The position numbers were made by a program, and so were the translations under genes. A stretch of 25,831 nt of DNA from a virus. Under the pieces are notes generated by a model that saw only the letters and a list, made by a program, of their open reading frames with translations, did no database searches and was not told the DNA's origin. Shown piece after piece: positions 16,985-24,062 of the stretch. The stretch is taken from positions 1-25,831 of the IMG/VR virus record IMGVR_UViG_3300042185_000002. One strand, given 5' to 3'. Position 1 is the stretch's first letter. Every line of letters begins with the position of its first letter.

Positions 16985-18503
16985 CGTTAAGTACCTCTCT
17001 CCATTCAGTCTTTTTATTTAGAGCCTGCGGAGTTAGATTAGGATCAATATTAGGAAGATGAGCCCACTTAGCACTATTGCCGCCAATCGCAGGAAGTTCC
17101 AACTTCTTAGGAAGCTCAGGCGGCTTTTTGAGGTCCGGAAGAAAGGAAAAGAAGTATCTGGCGGAATCACACGCGTGGTCATCTTTTTTATGAATTTCGT
17201 CATAAGGGTTATTCTCAGACTGTTGTTTACGTGATGCCCAAGTTTTCCAACGAAGTCTCCCAATCTCTTTGATCAGGTTACCACAATTCTTGGTAATGAG
17301 CCAGTTGGGTTTACCATCAGCACCAAAATCCAAATATTGATTAACTTTAGCTATACCAACTTTTACATCATTATTTCCTGGAGCCATACCTATTCCACGA
17401 ATGGCGTACTCAACCTGGATGGAAGTTCCAGTAAGCGCCTGACGCTGCTGTAGGGCCGGATCACAGACTCTCAGATCGGGCAGTCTCCCATGTGTTTCAT
17501 CCCGAGTTTTAATAACTTCCGAATGATAATCAATAGTTTTCTCAGCTTCATAGTGCTCAGCAAAAGTAATAACTCGACCATCAGGCTCTACACAATGCCA
17601 TAGCACGGCTGTAGGATTATTAAATCCATGGTCTAGTGACATATACCAACGATTAGCAGGATGCGCCAATATCTTCATATCTACAGGATCAATAACGTGC
17701 GTAGCTATCGAGAAGTTCTTATAAACTAGTCCACCACGCTGAACAAAATGTCCAGCACCGCGAATTTCACGTTCTGCGGGAGTAAGTTTACTAAGAAAAT
17801 CCTCTACAGCTTGTGGATCAAGATGGGGATTTTCTTCCATCCCTACTTCGATAACATCTATCTCAGGATCACCAATACGTCCCGGTTCATAAATCTGCTC
17901 GAAAATCCAAATCATTCCCTCTACAGGGGTTAGCGTGAACCATTCTCGACCCTTGCGGTCAATAAGTCGCGCTAGATTTTCAATCCTAATATGCTCTGGG
18001 GGTTCTTCGTCATAGTGAATGAAATCTCGACTAGTACCAGCAAATTTGTCTAGATCCTGGTCATACGACATTAGCTCTACAAAGGAACCATTCTCAAAAT
18101 TAAGTACTCGCTCCGCAGAATCATAAGCACTAAACCACGATCCACCTCTAAGTTGGGATGGAGGAACCCATTGCTGTAGTTGAGGCTTAATAATCTTGTT
18201 AACACCATTAGCAAAGTCAACAGAAATAATACGTCCTGCTACTGGCCTATTCTTAGGAGTATCAAGATAAGGATGCTTACCGGTGAGCCACCAAATATCT
18301 TCAACAATACCACCGGTAGTCTTACCTGATCGGTTACCACCAATATAGAGTCGTACTGGCTTATCTGACTTATGAAATTTCTTCTGTTTTTCATGGGGTA
18401 CATACGAATTCATATCCGGAGTGACGGCAACACGATTAAGACCATCTGCCATCTCTTTAATGGCATCTGCAAAATTAACGATAGGCTTTGCGTATCTAGC
18501 CAT
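16977..18503 (-). CDS. terL: terminase large subunit
   Basis: 508 aa. The N-terminal ATPase has Walker A GGNRSGKTT at 55-63 and Walker B FIHYDEEP at 161-168, with a C-motif-like segment FTLTPVEG at about 189-196. The RNase H-like nuclease has acidic residues in YMSLDHGFNNPTA (Asp291), RVCDPA (Asp348) and the late KDDHACDSARY (Asp441/442/446). It drives ATP-dependent DNA packaging through the portal and makes the cuts. ATG 18503 is directly after the preceding stop. Several CTACAGG copies read DPVDM and TPVEG. Very secure. Confidence 0.97.
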   Translation of the reverse strand: MARYAKPIVNFADAIKEMADGLNRVAVTPDMNSYVPHEKQKKFHKSDKPVRLYIGGNRSGKTTGGIVEDIWWLTGKHPYLDTPKNRPVAGRIISVDFANGVNKIIKPQLQQWVPPSQLRGGSWFSAYDSAERVLNFENGSFVELMSYDQDLDKFAGTSRDFIHYDEEPPEHIRIENLARLIDRKGREWFTLTPVEGMIWIFEQIYEPGRIGDPEIDVIEVGMEENPHLDPQAVEDFLSKLTPAEREIRGAGHFVQRGGLVYKNFSIATHVIDPVDMKILAHPANRWYMSLDHGFNNPTAVLWHCVEPDGRVITFAEHYEAEKTIDYHSEVIKTRDETHGRLPDLRVCDPALQQRQALTGTSIQVEYAIRGIGMAPGNNDVKVGIAKVNQYLDFGADGKPNWLITKNCGNLIKEIGRLRWKTWASRKQQSENNPYDEIHKKDDHACDSARYFFSFLPDLKKPPELPKKLELPAIGGNSAKWAHLPNIDPNLTPQALNKKTEWREVLNDD

Positions 18504-19190
18504 TTAACCCGCCGAGGCAAACGTATAGGAGGACCAGTATTCAAGTCCAGTGAGCCATGCATTTCTAACAGTAGTACCTGAAGTATTAAAAAACATGTAT
18601 CTACAGGTGCCGTCTGGTTCCATTTTAACTCTCCCACCTTTGTAACCTGTAAGTCCGGTACCACTATTAATTGGGTCTACAGGGACGGTATGATAGAAAT
18701 CAGAATTAGGTCTGAGTCCTACAGGGAGAGTCTTAAATGGAAAGAAACTAGTCATGTTAGCGATGCTCGCGTTGAAAGTAATTGCTCCACGCCAGTGCAC
18801 AAAACCTCGACTATCGAGCGCGATAGCCGGGGGATACGTAGCATTAAGCGACCAGTTAACGTTGTCTATTACGCCTGCGGGGAGTACTATCCAAGGTGAA
18901 AGAATATTCTGTACTGGTCGCCAATGCCAGCCCCAAGTAGCATCTTTACATACAAGAATAAACGAGCTTGTATGGTCGAAAGAATCCGCTACGGCCTTCA
19001 TACGAATTACACGATCGCCAATTTCGTAATCGCCAACTTGGGGGAGTGCTCCACCATTAGCAATAACTGTAGGGTCAGCACGAGTAACTAGCTTCTCAAA
19101 ACTATCGGTTAGATTCTTTTTAACGTCAGCCATAGAATCAGTGGGGACTGGTTTAAATAGCCCATAGTTAGGCGTAAATTCATCAGCCAT
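18504..19190 (-). CDS. tail fibre / spike-like protein, third paralog
   Basis: 228 aa from ATG 19190, which overlaps the preceding stop (TAATGG); the longer frame start at 19202 is inside that gene. Layout: an N-terminal amphipathic helix (ADVKKNLTDSFEKLVTR), a Trp-rich middle (DATWGWHWRPV) and a C-terminal beta domain with ALDSRGFVHWRGAITF and LPVGLRPNSDF. The two preceding genes have the same layout. Such domains form trimeric fibre tips or receptor-binding parts. Three CTACAGG copies (18601, 18677, 18719) lie in 125 nt. Function inferred; carbohydrate or protein receptor is unknown. Confidence 0.6.
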   Translation of the reverse strand: MADEFTPNYGLFKPVPTDSMADVKKNLTDSFEKLVTRADPTVIANGGALPQVGDYEIGDRVIRMKAVADSFDHTSSFILVCKDATWGWHWRPVQNILSPWIVLPAGVIDNVNWSLNATYPPAIALDSRGFVHWRGAITFNASIANMTSFFPFKTLPVGLRPNSDFYHTVPVDPINSGTGLTGYKGGRVKMEPDGTCRYMFFNTSGTTVRNAWLTGLEYWSSYTFASAG

Positions 19191-19831
19191 TAATACCACC
19201 ACTTAAGACGATCCAACATAACGAAGTTTCCTCCGCCTGCATCGCCCTGAAATCTAACCTTAATAGAAGTCCTAGAGGGGCCAGCCTCTGTAGATATTCT
19301 AATTAGTGCTGCTGCAAAACTGCTAGCAGCAGTAACTGCCGAAGTGGCAGCCTCAAAGAAACTGAGGCCGCCGGGAACAGGGGCAAATGAGTTAGCAATA
19401 GCTGCATCCGCAGTAATTTCTACATCCGACCCTGTAGGCCAAGGATCAGCAGCAACATTAAGTAGGACTCCTCCGGATAGCTGAACCTGTCTGGTCCATT
19501 CATTAATTCGAATCCGAGGAGTAAACCCTGCACGTTCTACAGCAGGCGCTCTAAGACTAAGATTAGACCATGCGCCCCAACTACTAACATGATTAAGGCT
19601 TCTAACCCAGTTAGTACCATCATAAACAGCAATCCTATATTCATCACCAGGATGCTGCGGATCTAGACCCTCTGTCCCTACAGGGGGGGAACCTACTATT
19701 GCGCAAGGCTTTTGATTCCACCCCTGTAGCTTAAGGTCTAGATCTTCATAATTTTCATTAAGTTGTGTTTGTTCATCAACAGTTTCATCCGCAGGAGGGT
19801 CTGTTACGAAGTTGAAATCAAAATAGGTCAT
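19190..19831 (-). CDS. tail fibre / spike-like protein, second paralog
   Basis: 213 aa. A short N-terminal region with a helix (QTQLNENYEDLDLKLQGW) is followed by a segment typical of fibre tips (YRIAVYDGTNWVRSLNH), then WTRQVQLSGGVLLN and a beta-rich end. The order of elements and the R-x-V-x-L-x-G-x-V pattern parallel the flanking two genes, although overall identity is low by eye. Start ATG 19831 has AAGGAGG two nt upstream, an unusually close spacing. Likely a receptor-binding or fibre subunit. Confidence 0.6.
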   Translation of the reverse strand: MTYFDFNFVTDPPADETVDEQTQLNENYEDLDLKLQGWNQKPCAIVGSPPVGTEGLDPQHPGDEYRIAVYDGTNWVRSLNHVSSWGAWSNLSLRAPAVERAGFTPRIRINEWTRQVQLSGGVLLNVAADPWPTGSDVEITADAAIANSFAPVPGGLSFFEAATSAVTAASSFAAALIRISTEAGPSRTSIKVRFQGDAGGGNFVMLDRLKWWY

Positions 19832-19839
19832 GCCCTCCT

Positions 19840-20487
19840 TTATGCGTCAGATATGGGATAATACGCATCATTAAGATTTAGGAAATTATTACTAGATGGT
19901 GCTCCTGCCTGACCATAGACTATAAATTCACATCTAAGATCAGGGTTCGTAGCGGCTGGAATAAAGATTCGTGCAGTTTGGAACTGAGTAAGTCCTTCTC
20001 CACCGTGGACAAAGAAATAACGGGACTTAGTAGGATGTGCATCTACAGGGAGAGTCATAAAGTCTGTAGAGACATTCTTCGGCAAACTGTCGAAATTATT
20101 AAGTTTCAATTTACCGCGCAGGCGTACCATACCATTAGCAATGCAACAGCCAATACGATTAGTACTGGAATCCACACTACCATAACCAGCTTCGAATGTA
20201 ATATCAGTTCGCCAAGTATCTACGGCTGCATTAGGATCTTGACTAATCAAATTCAACCCAGCATGGCAATACCAAACAGCATTAGTAGCTGTCTTATACC
20301 ATTTCATACCTACTTCTTTAACTAGGGATGAATCTGATACAGAAGCTACATCTGTCTTCATATACTCTACAAGGGTTCGCATCCTATAATCGACGCGATT
20401 TAGATTGTAATTAAGATCCTGCTCGACATTAACCAGATCGTTTTCACCAATTAGCCAGAATCTTTGATTGGGAGAGTACTCCCCCAT
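19840..20487 (-). CDS. tail fibre / spike-like protein, first paralog
   Basis: 215 aa. N-terminal helix NDLVNVEQDLNYNLNRVDYR at 15-34, then a Trp/Tyr region (KWYKTATNAVWYCHAGLN) and a beta domain with IANGMVRLRGKLKL and MTLPVDAHPTKSRYF. The last two elements match those in the third paralog (RGFVHWRGAITF and LPVGLRPNSDF). It starts at ATG 20487 overlapping the amidase stop (TAATGG). It probably forms part of the tail fibre or adsorption complex together with its two neighbours. Confidence 0.6.
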   Translation of the reverse strand: MGEYSPNQRFWLIGENDLVNVEQDLNYNLNRVDYRMRTLVEYMKTDVASVSDSSLVKEVGMKWYKTATNAVWYCHAGLNLISQDPNAAVDTWRTDITFEAGYGSVDSSTNRIGCCIANGMVRLRGKLKLNNFDSLPKNVSTDFMTLPVDAHPTKSRYFFVHGGEGLTQFQTARIFIPAATNPDLRCEFIVYGQAGAPSSNNFLNLNDAYYPISDA

Positions 20488-21302
20488 TATTCGAGATTCC
20501 CGAGGAGCTTAAGGATTTGATCTGCCTTTTGATTAGCCTGCGCTGCCTGCTCCGCTGCATAACGCAGCATAGTCTCAGGTGTCCACAACGTATTCTCAGG
20601 ATTACTAGTTGAAGTCTTAGCCTTATCCATAGCATCAGTTTCCCAAACATCCTTATAAACCTCGGGCAGAGGCAACGGATGGGTAGGCATCCCCACGTTA
20701 GGTCCCTTCTTAAGAGCTTCATCAACAGACTTACGGACAGGATTAATATCCATCATAGTATTAGCCTTCATACCAGGGTCCCATTTACCTGGCTGCCACA
20801 TACCATGGAAGATAACGGATTCTTCATCCCATTTATGCCAGTCAAGAATAGCACAAGACAGCTTAACTCCAGAAGTATACTGAGCAGCTGACATAGGATG
20901 ATTACCCGAATACCAAAATTCAGCACCATAAAAATGCCGGTTGCCGTCAGTATTAGCTTCGTCGTCTACAGGGGTTTCTGTCTCATTAATTACTGCTTCA
21001 AGAACATCGTCATCACCTAGACCAGCATGATTAGCGCGTCCCCAACCAATAAGCCAGACAGTACCATCTTGAGCAATACCAAACTGACAAAGGGGTCCAG
21101 GAAGATCCCCGTAACCATTATAAAGAAGTTCGCGCTGGTCATCATCATCTGAACCTGTGTGGTGCCACATAAAACCATTAACAGGTCCCCAGGAACCCTT
21201 ATGATTGCGGTTATGGGTTTCCCAATCTCGGTATTCCTTGAACTTAATGTGCCACTTCTTAAGCTGCGAAATGATTTGCTCGGGAGTCATCGGAGGGGCC
21301 AT
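20487..21302 (-). CDS. N-acetylmuramoyl-L-alanine amidase endolysin (Amidase_2/PGRP type)
   Basis: 271 aa from ATG 21302, where GGTGGAG lies 8 nt upstream; the frame to 21359 lacks a site and includes a spurious hydrophobic start. Zn-site pattern: MWHHTG (His47/His48), NHAG (His92 region), then FHGMWQPGKWDPG at about 165-177 with His166, Lys173 and Asp175, the usual Amidase_2 arrangement. It cuts the amide between muramic acid and L-alanine. The C-terminal ~90 residues are helical and Ala/Gln/Lys-rich, probably a wall-binding or linker part. It overlaps the upstream 74-aa gene by 44 nt. It lies between TerS-side genes and fibre genes, away from the holin-like gene. Confidence 0.85.
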   Translation of the reverse strand: MAPPMTPEQIISQLKKWHIKFKEYRDWETHNRNHKGSWGPVNGFMWHHTGSDDDDQRELLYNGYGDLPGPLCQFGIAQDGTVWLIGWGRANHAGLGDDDVLEAVINETETPVDDEANTDGNRHFYGAEFWYSGNHPMSAAQYTSGVKLSCAILDWHKWDEESVIFHGMWQPGKWDPGMKANTMMDINPVRKSVDEALKKGPNVGMPTHPLPLPEVYKDVWETDAMDKAKTSTSNPENTLWTPETMLRYAAEQAAQANQKADQILKLLGNLE

Positions 21303-21483
21303 TAAGTATCTCCACCTTAACTTTATAATACTGAGGATGGTTAATAAAGTAAACTTCAAAGTAAGGAGTATTGCCTACAGGGACAACAGCAATATCGTCA
21401 TAAACAGCTTCTGGCATACAATCGTCTAGGACCTTTTTAGCTACCTCAATTACGTAATCGTCGAACAATTCTGTGGTGTTCAT
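21259..21483 (-). CDS. hypothetical 74-aa protein
   Basis: 74 aa, acidic, with a helix first (TTELFDDYVIEVAKKVLDD) and a strand-like second half (NTPYFEVYFINHPQYYKVKVEIL). It looks like a compact alpha-beta domain. Start ATG 21483 follows GGCAGGTGTA and adjoins the stop of the previous gene. Its last 44 nt overlap the amidase start, which supports tight co-expression. No family recognised. Confidence 0.55.
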   Translation of the reverse strand: MNTTELFDDYVIEVAKKVLDDCMPEAVYDDIAVVPVGNTPYFEVYFINHPQYYKVKVEILNGPSDDSRANHFAA

Positions 21484-21911
21484 TACACCTGCCTGAAATT
21501 AACAAACTTCCCCAATAGAGTAACGAGGTCGCCTACAGTGGGCGCCAAGGGAATAGTCCACTCAGGTCGGGTTTTATTCGTCCCTGTAGGATCTATTTCT
21601 AGCGGACCAATTTTCTTAGAATTAATTCCAGCATGGTCGTGATCCCCAGGACTAGCCTGATTATGACCAGTTCCTAGAGTATGGTGCAACGCCCTAGCAC
21701 TTAGATCTGTATCGGCGCGGTCATGATTACGCCTAGTTTGCTGTGGCCCTTCACCTGACCACTTAGACCTATCGTAATCATTATTATAAGCCTGACCGAA
21801 TTGATCTGGAGTACTAGACTCCGAGGTCCTAGTAACATCAGACCTACGGAACTTATTAATCCTCATCTTAGTAGGTTCTAGAGTCCGTCCTACTCCATTA
21901 TCTTCACTCAC
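21483..21911 (-). CDS. HDH-motif minor structural protein
   Basis: 142 aa from GTG 21911, overlapping the preceding stop (AATGTGAG), with AAAGAG upstream. The centre contains HHTLGTGHNQASPGDHDHAG (about 79-98), a Gly/His pattern common in tail- or neck-associated proteins of actinophages. The N-terminal half is charged and probably disordered, and the end is hydrophobic (GDLVTLLGKFVNFRQV). It is probably a fibre-associated or virion attachment component. It lies next to TerS, amidase and fibres. Confidence 0.6.
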   Translation of the reverse strand: MSEDNGVGRTLEPTKMRINKFRRSDVTRTSESSTPDQFGQAYNNDYDRSKWSGEGPQQTRRNHDRADTDLSARALHHTLGTGHNQASPGDHDHAGINSKKIGPLEIDPTGTNKTRPEWTIPLAPTVGDLVTLLGKFVNFRQV

Positions 21912-22585
21912 ATTAGCTCTTTCATGGTTGCAGATTCCGGAACAATGGAGCCTTTGCCTACAGGGGAGCCTGCCTCAATAGCTAGCTGACTCATTTCTAC
22001 AGCGAGTCTATTAAGTGTTTCAGGGTCCTGTACGTGCTTCTGAATAGCTTCCAGAATACGGCCAATAAGCATACGTACGTTAACTTGGTTTTCCTGATCC
22101 GGATCATAACGACCAGTGAGCTTATAATAGAGACTAATCGCGCTAGTGTTACCTTGCCTAACTCCGCGCATTAGTCCTAGATGAGCTTCATGTACTGAGT
22201 TAGCTACTAGTGCTTCTGTTCTCTCTGCTACGTACTTAGCAAAATCTCTATTCTGCATCCATGTTGACCACTCTTCAGTACTAACGCCAATATCCCGAAG
22301 TTTCTTCTCATCACTACGTCGGTCTACTAGATTAAGCATTAGCGCAGCAGCGGCCATTTGTTTCGAGGACAAACTAGTTTGGCCTACAGGGATTCCCCGA
22401 GCCTCCATTGACTTAATGAAGAACTCGTTTTCCTTGAGGTTAATAATACTAACCGAGTTAACATGTTCGAACTTCTTAGTAATTGTTAGATACTCTATGA
22501 TAGCACGATCTTCGGGCATCGCGCCATACACACTATGATAGCGTTCAATAAAAAGAACGGCTTCCTTTTCCCAATCCTTAAGCAC
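21908..22585 (-). CDS. probable terminase small subunit
   Basis: 225 aa, helical. The region LRDIGVSTEEWSTWMQNRDF (about 96-115) followed by a long Ala/Glu/Arg helix and GNTSAISLYYKLTGRYDP (about 143-162) matches the usual phBC6A51-type TerS layout: a helix-turn-helix DNA-binding part, then an oligomerisation helix, then a segment contacting TerL. TerS selects and positions phage DNA for packaging. Here it lies about 3.4 kb upstream of TerL with amidase and fibres between them, an unusual gap. Start GTG 22585 has GGAG 5 nt upstream and overlaps the 57-aa gene. Confidence 0.7.
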   Translation of the reverse strand: MLKDWEKEAVLFIERYHSVYGAMPEDRAIIEYLTITKKFEHVNSVSIINLKENEFFIKSMEARGIPVGQTSLSSKQMAAAALMLNLVDRRSDEKKLRDIGVSTEEWSTWMQNRDFAKYVAERTEALVANSVHEAHLGLMRGVRQGNTSAISLYYKLTGRYDPDQENQVNVRMLIGRILEAIQKHVQDPETLNRLAVEMSQLAIEAGSPVGKGSIVPESATMKELM

Positions 22586-22751
22586 GATTCTCCAAATCTG
22601 CCCTATTCGTCTTTCGCGCTGAGCATCCGTTAATCATACACTTACGATATTCCTTACGAAACACGTGAACGTGTCGAGGATTAACGGGTTTAGCCACGTC
22701 ATTAAGAGCCGCGCTAATAACGTCTTCAACTTGGCGTTTCTTACCGTTCAC
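22578..22751 (-). CDS. hypothetical 57-aa basic protein (short gene)
   Basis: A gene too short for simple length cut-offs, read here directly. It begins GTG (22751), reading NGKKRQVEDVISAALNDVAK, then HVHVFRKEYRKC and a Cys-containing basic end, stop TAA at 22578-22580. Evidence for reality: its start overlaps the end of the regulator gene, its stop overlaps the GTG start of TerS, and a GGAAGGG site lies about 10 nt upstream. Two Cys (KCMINGC) might bind a metal. Function unknown; DNA or TerS partner is possible because of its place. Confidence 0.6.
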   Translation of the reverse strand: MNGKKRQVEDVISAALNDVAKPVNPRHVHVFRKEYRKCMINGCSARKTNRADLENRA

Positions 22752-23220
22752 TGGTTTTAAACCCTTCCCCGATAAGTCCTAGCTTAGACATTACTTCCTT
22801 GAGAAGCGCCGGCATCTTATAGGATTCACCCTGTTCGTATTGAGTTACTGGATAGGGATGCATACACATGTCTACAGAGAATTCATGCGCAGTCTTCCAA
22901 TAAAGGTCGCGCCAGTCTCTAAAGAGCTTGTGGTAGTAAATAATGTCAGGATTGTAGTGAGGATTAATTCCTACAGGGCGAAGCATCTTAGAGTTCTTAA
23001 CGCTAAACCTATGCTCCCACTGCCACTTAGAATAGCTATCGATAATCTCTTCGGGCTTTACGTTTAGAACTTCTGATGCCCAATTAACCAATTTATGGTT
23101 GGGCTTCTCATAGAGTCCCTGTTCGACCCTGGCAACATATTGCCGAGAAACCTCTAGTTCCTTAGCCAAATGTGGCGTAGAATAGAGGCTAAGGGAACGT
23201 GCTCTAGAGATCGGATTCAT
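22741..23220 (-). CDS. DNA-binding regulator with two HTH-like segments (XRE-like)
   Basis: 159 aa. Residues 14-55 form a clear XRE-type helix-turn-helix (HLAKELEVSRQYVARVEQG, then a short loop and a helix). A second, weaker HTH-like segment lies at about 98-148 (WKTAHEFSVDMCMHPYPVTQYEQG). It is the first gene of the late array and lies next to a good minus-strand promoter. Repressor or late-gene control is likely. The start ATG 23220 has GAAGGG about 8 nt upstream. Whether it binds the dispersed CTACAGG word is an open question; no copy of that word lies in its own promoter. Confidence 0.75.
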   Translation of the reverse strand: MNPISRARSLSLYSTPHLAKELEVSRQYVARVEQGLYEKPNHKLVNWASEVLNVKPEEIIDSYSKWQWEHRFSVKNSKMLRPVGINPHYNPDIIYYHKLFRDWRDLYWKTAHEFSVDMCMHPYPVTQYEQGESYKMPALLKEVMSKLGLIGEGFKTSER

Positions 23221-23260
23221 GGTTGCACCCTTCGATTTGGTTTAAATTATTATTTGCTCT

Positions 23261-23290
23261 ATTTTACTTGGTTTACATGGGTTTTGTCAA
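23261..23290 (-). promoter_or_regulatory. sigma-70-like promoter for the late minus-strand array
   Basis: Minus strand: -35 TTGACA (complement of 23285-23290), 18-nt spacer, -10 TAAAAT (23266-23261; five of six to consensus). It faces the regulator gene whose start is about 40 nt downstream. As no other strong minus-strand promoter was seen upstream, it may serve the whole array. Confidence 0.7.
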
Positions 23291-23335
23291 ATCGATAGGA
23301 AGTGATTAGGGATAGGGAAACACGGGTGGAATTAT

Positions 23336-23364
23336 TTGACAACATAAAGGCCACACCATAGTCT
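23336..23364 (+). promoter_or_regulatory. sigma-70-like promoter for the plus-strand arm
   Basis: A perfect -35 TTGACA at 23336-23341. The -10 is weaker: CATAGT at 23357-23362 (15-nt spacer) or TAGTCT at 23359-23364 (17-nt). It points at the small genes beginning at 23404. Confidence 0.55.
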
Positions 23365-23403
23365 GTGAGCACAACACAGCAGCCGCTAACTCTGGAGCTA
23401 ATA

Positions 23404-23670
23404 ATGATCACGATTCTCGCGCTGGTTATCCGAGTCCTTATGGCTCTGGTTACTCCCACGCACGTCGACGTGGTCGTTATTCCTCCGATGCCGCAGTACT
23501 CCGCTGATGAACTGTTCGAGGAGTGCCTTTGTGACGAGTGCTGTTACGAAGAGGCGGTTAAGGCTTATGCCGATGAGTTCACCGCGCTCTTTAACAGCTA
23601 CACCTATAAGCTCAGCAAGAACGGGCGCAGCATGATCAATGGTAAGTTTGTCGCGATGGGGGCGAAGTAA
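23404..23670 (+). CDS. small membrane-anchored or exported acidic protein (unknown)
   Basis: 88 aa from ATG 23404, which has GGAG 6 nt upstream; a GTG at 23365 would add 13 residues but lacks a site and falls on the promoter. It starts with a hydrophobic segment (ITILALVIRVLMALV) followed by VVVIPPMPQ, so it is membrane-anchored or exported. The next part has four Cys in CLCDECC and acidic residues, then a Lys-rich end. The Cys cluster could bind metal. Its stop overlaps the start of the next gene (TAATG). No family recognised. Confidence 0.6.
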   Translation: MITILALVIRVLMALVTPTHVDVVVIPPMPQYSADELFEECLCDECCYEEAVKAYADEFTALFNSYTYKLSKNGRSMINGKFVAMGAK

Positions 23671-23831
23671 TGCTTAAGAGCGACGCTCGTAAGGAACTCG
23701 AATCCGGTTATTACAGGGATTGGGAGACTGACGAAGTGTGGGGATTTATCTGCACTCACTTCCCTAACCAGGCTGACGACCGTGAACTCGAAGTAATCGT
23801 AGCCGAAATCGTATTCGGAGGGGCCGAGTAA
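23670..23831 (+). CDS. hypothetical 53-aa protein
   Basis: 53 aa starting at ATG 23670 and reading LKSDARKELESGYYRDWETD, then GFICTHFPNQADDRELEVIV, ending AEIVFGGAE. The start overlaps the previous stop (TAATG) and its stop overlaps the next start in the same way, making a three-gene coupled operon. It has an acidic helical start and a strand-like end. Function unknown. Confidence 0.65.
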   Translation: MLKSDARKELESGYYRDWETDEVWGFICTHFPNQADDRELEVIVAEIVFGGAE

Positions 23832-24013
23832 TGCAGTGTGCTATCGGATGTGGTCGAGTTAACCTCGGAAAGCACCCCAGCGGTATTTGCCTTCCCTGTA
23901 AGGCAGCGGCACGTAAGCGTTATCTCACGCATCGAGAGAACGTGAATCGGTTTATCGCATCGTGCGAGCGCGCTTATCTGGAGACGCAGCGCACCAAGAT
24001 GATTTACGGTTAG
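23831..24013 (+). CDS. small putative zinc-ribbon protein
   Basis: 60 aa. It has two Cys pairs, CAIGC (Cys3 and Cys7) and CLPC (Cys20 and Cys23), a likely four-Cys zinc knuckle, followed by a basic helix (KAAARKRYLTHRENVNRF). The ATG overlaps the previous stop, with GGAGGGG about 10 nt upstream. Such small Cys-rich phage proteins often bind nucleic acid or host proteins; here that is inference. A terminator follows 20 nt after the stop. Confidence 0.65.
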   Translation: MQCAIGCGRVNLGKHPSGICLPCKAAARKRYLTHRENVNRFIASCERAYLETQRTKMIYG

Positions 24014-24032
24014 GCGCAGCGGCTGAAGATCT

Positions 24033-24062
24033 CCGGCCCTTAATTGGGTCGGATTTCTTTTT
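24033..24062 (+). terminator. rho-independent terminator after the zinc-ribbon gene
   Basis: CCGGCCC (24033-24039), loop TTAATT, GGGTCGG (24046-24052), one G-U pair, followed by ATTTCTTTTT. Ends the three-gene operon that starts at 23404. Confidence 0.8.

Larger units (their letters stand above)
484..22977. repeat. dispersed short motif YCTACAGGGR, about 50 copies across the late arm
   Basis: Hand count of the 7-base core. CTACAGG on plus (31): 484, 634, 1233, 2472, 3465, 5065, 7292, 8088, 8460, 8880, 10446, 11099, 12118, 13544, 13653, 16154, 16708, 16735, 16753, 17681, 17921, 18601, 18677, 18719, 19678, 20043, 20966, 21375, 21958, 22384, 22971. CCTGTAG on plus (20): 998, 1770, 1818, 3422, 5149, 5769, 5889, 6640, 7461, 7537, 8912, 10395, 11294, 11817, 14670, 15023, 16429, 19431, 19723, 21583. 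Chance would give about three at even base composition. Copies fall in different frames (PV[DEGA], CR, LQ[GADE], [SPA]TG, YR), which argues for selection on DNA. None was seen from 22978 to the window end. Confidence 0.9.
23221..23403. promoter_or_regulatory. divergent promoter region between late (minus) and right-arm (plus) genes
   Basis: About 183 bp without a gene. It holds opposite-facing promoters with -35 boxes at 23285-23290 (minus) and 23336-23341 (plus), so the stretch between them (23291-23335) is a natural place for an operator. The two -35 regions read as an inverted ATTTGACAA. No copy of the dispersed CTACAGG word is here. Confidence 0.7.

Noticed and set aside
484-22977. Reading the CTACAGG copies as a CRISPR array or transposon ends
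   Set aside because: Copies are short, unevenly spaced, in both orientations and inside coding frames, without spacers, long inverted repeats or a transposase.
484-22977. Explaining the word as a Pro-Val protein motif
   Set aside because: About two fifths of copies are in the other orientation or another frame and give LQG, STG or YR, so a single amino-acid motif cannot account for it.
23259-23459. 66-codon minus-strand frame across the divergent promoters
   Set aside because: It covers both promoters and the start of the plus-strand gene and has no site for initiation.
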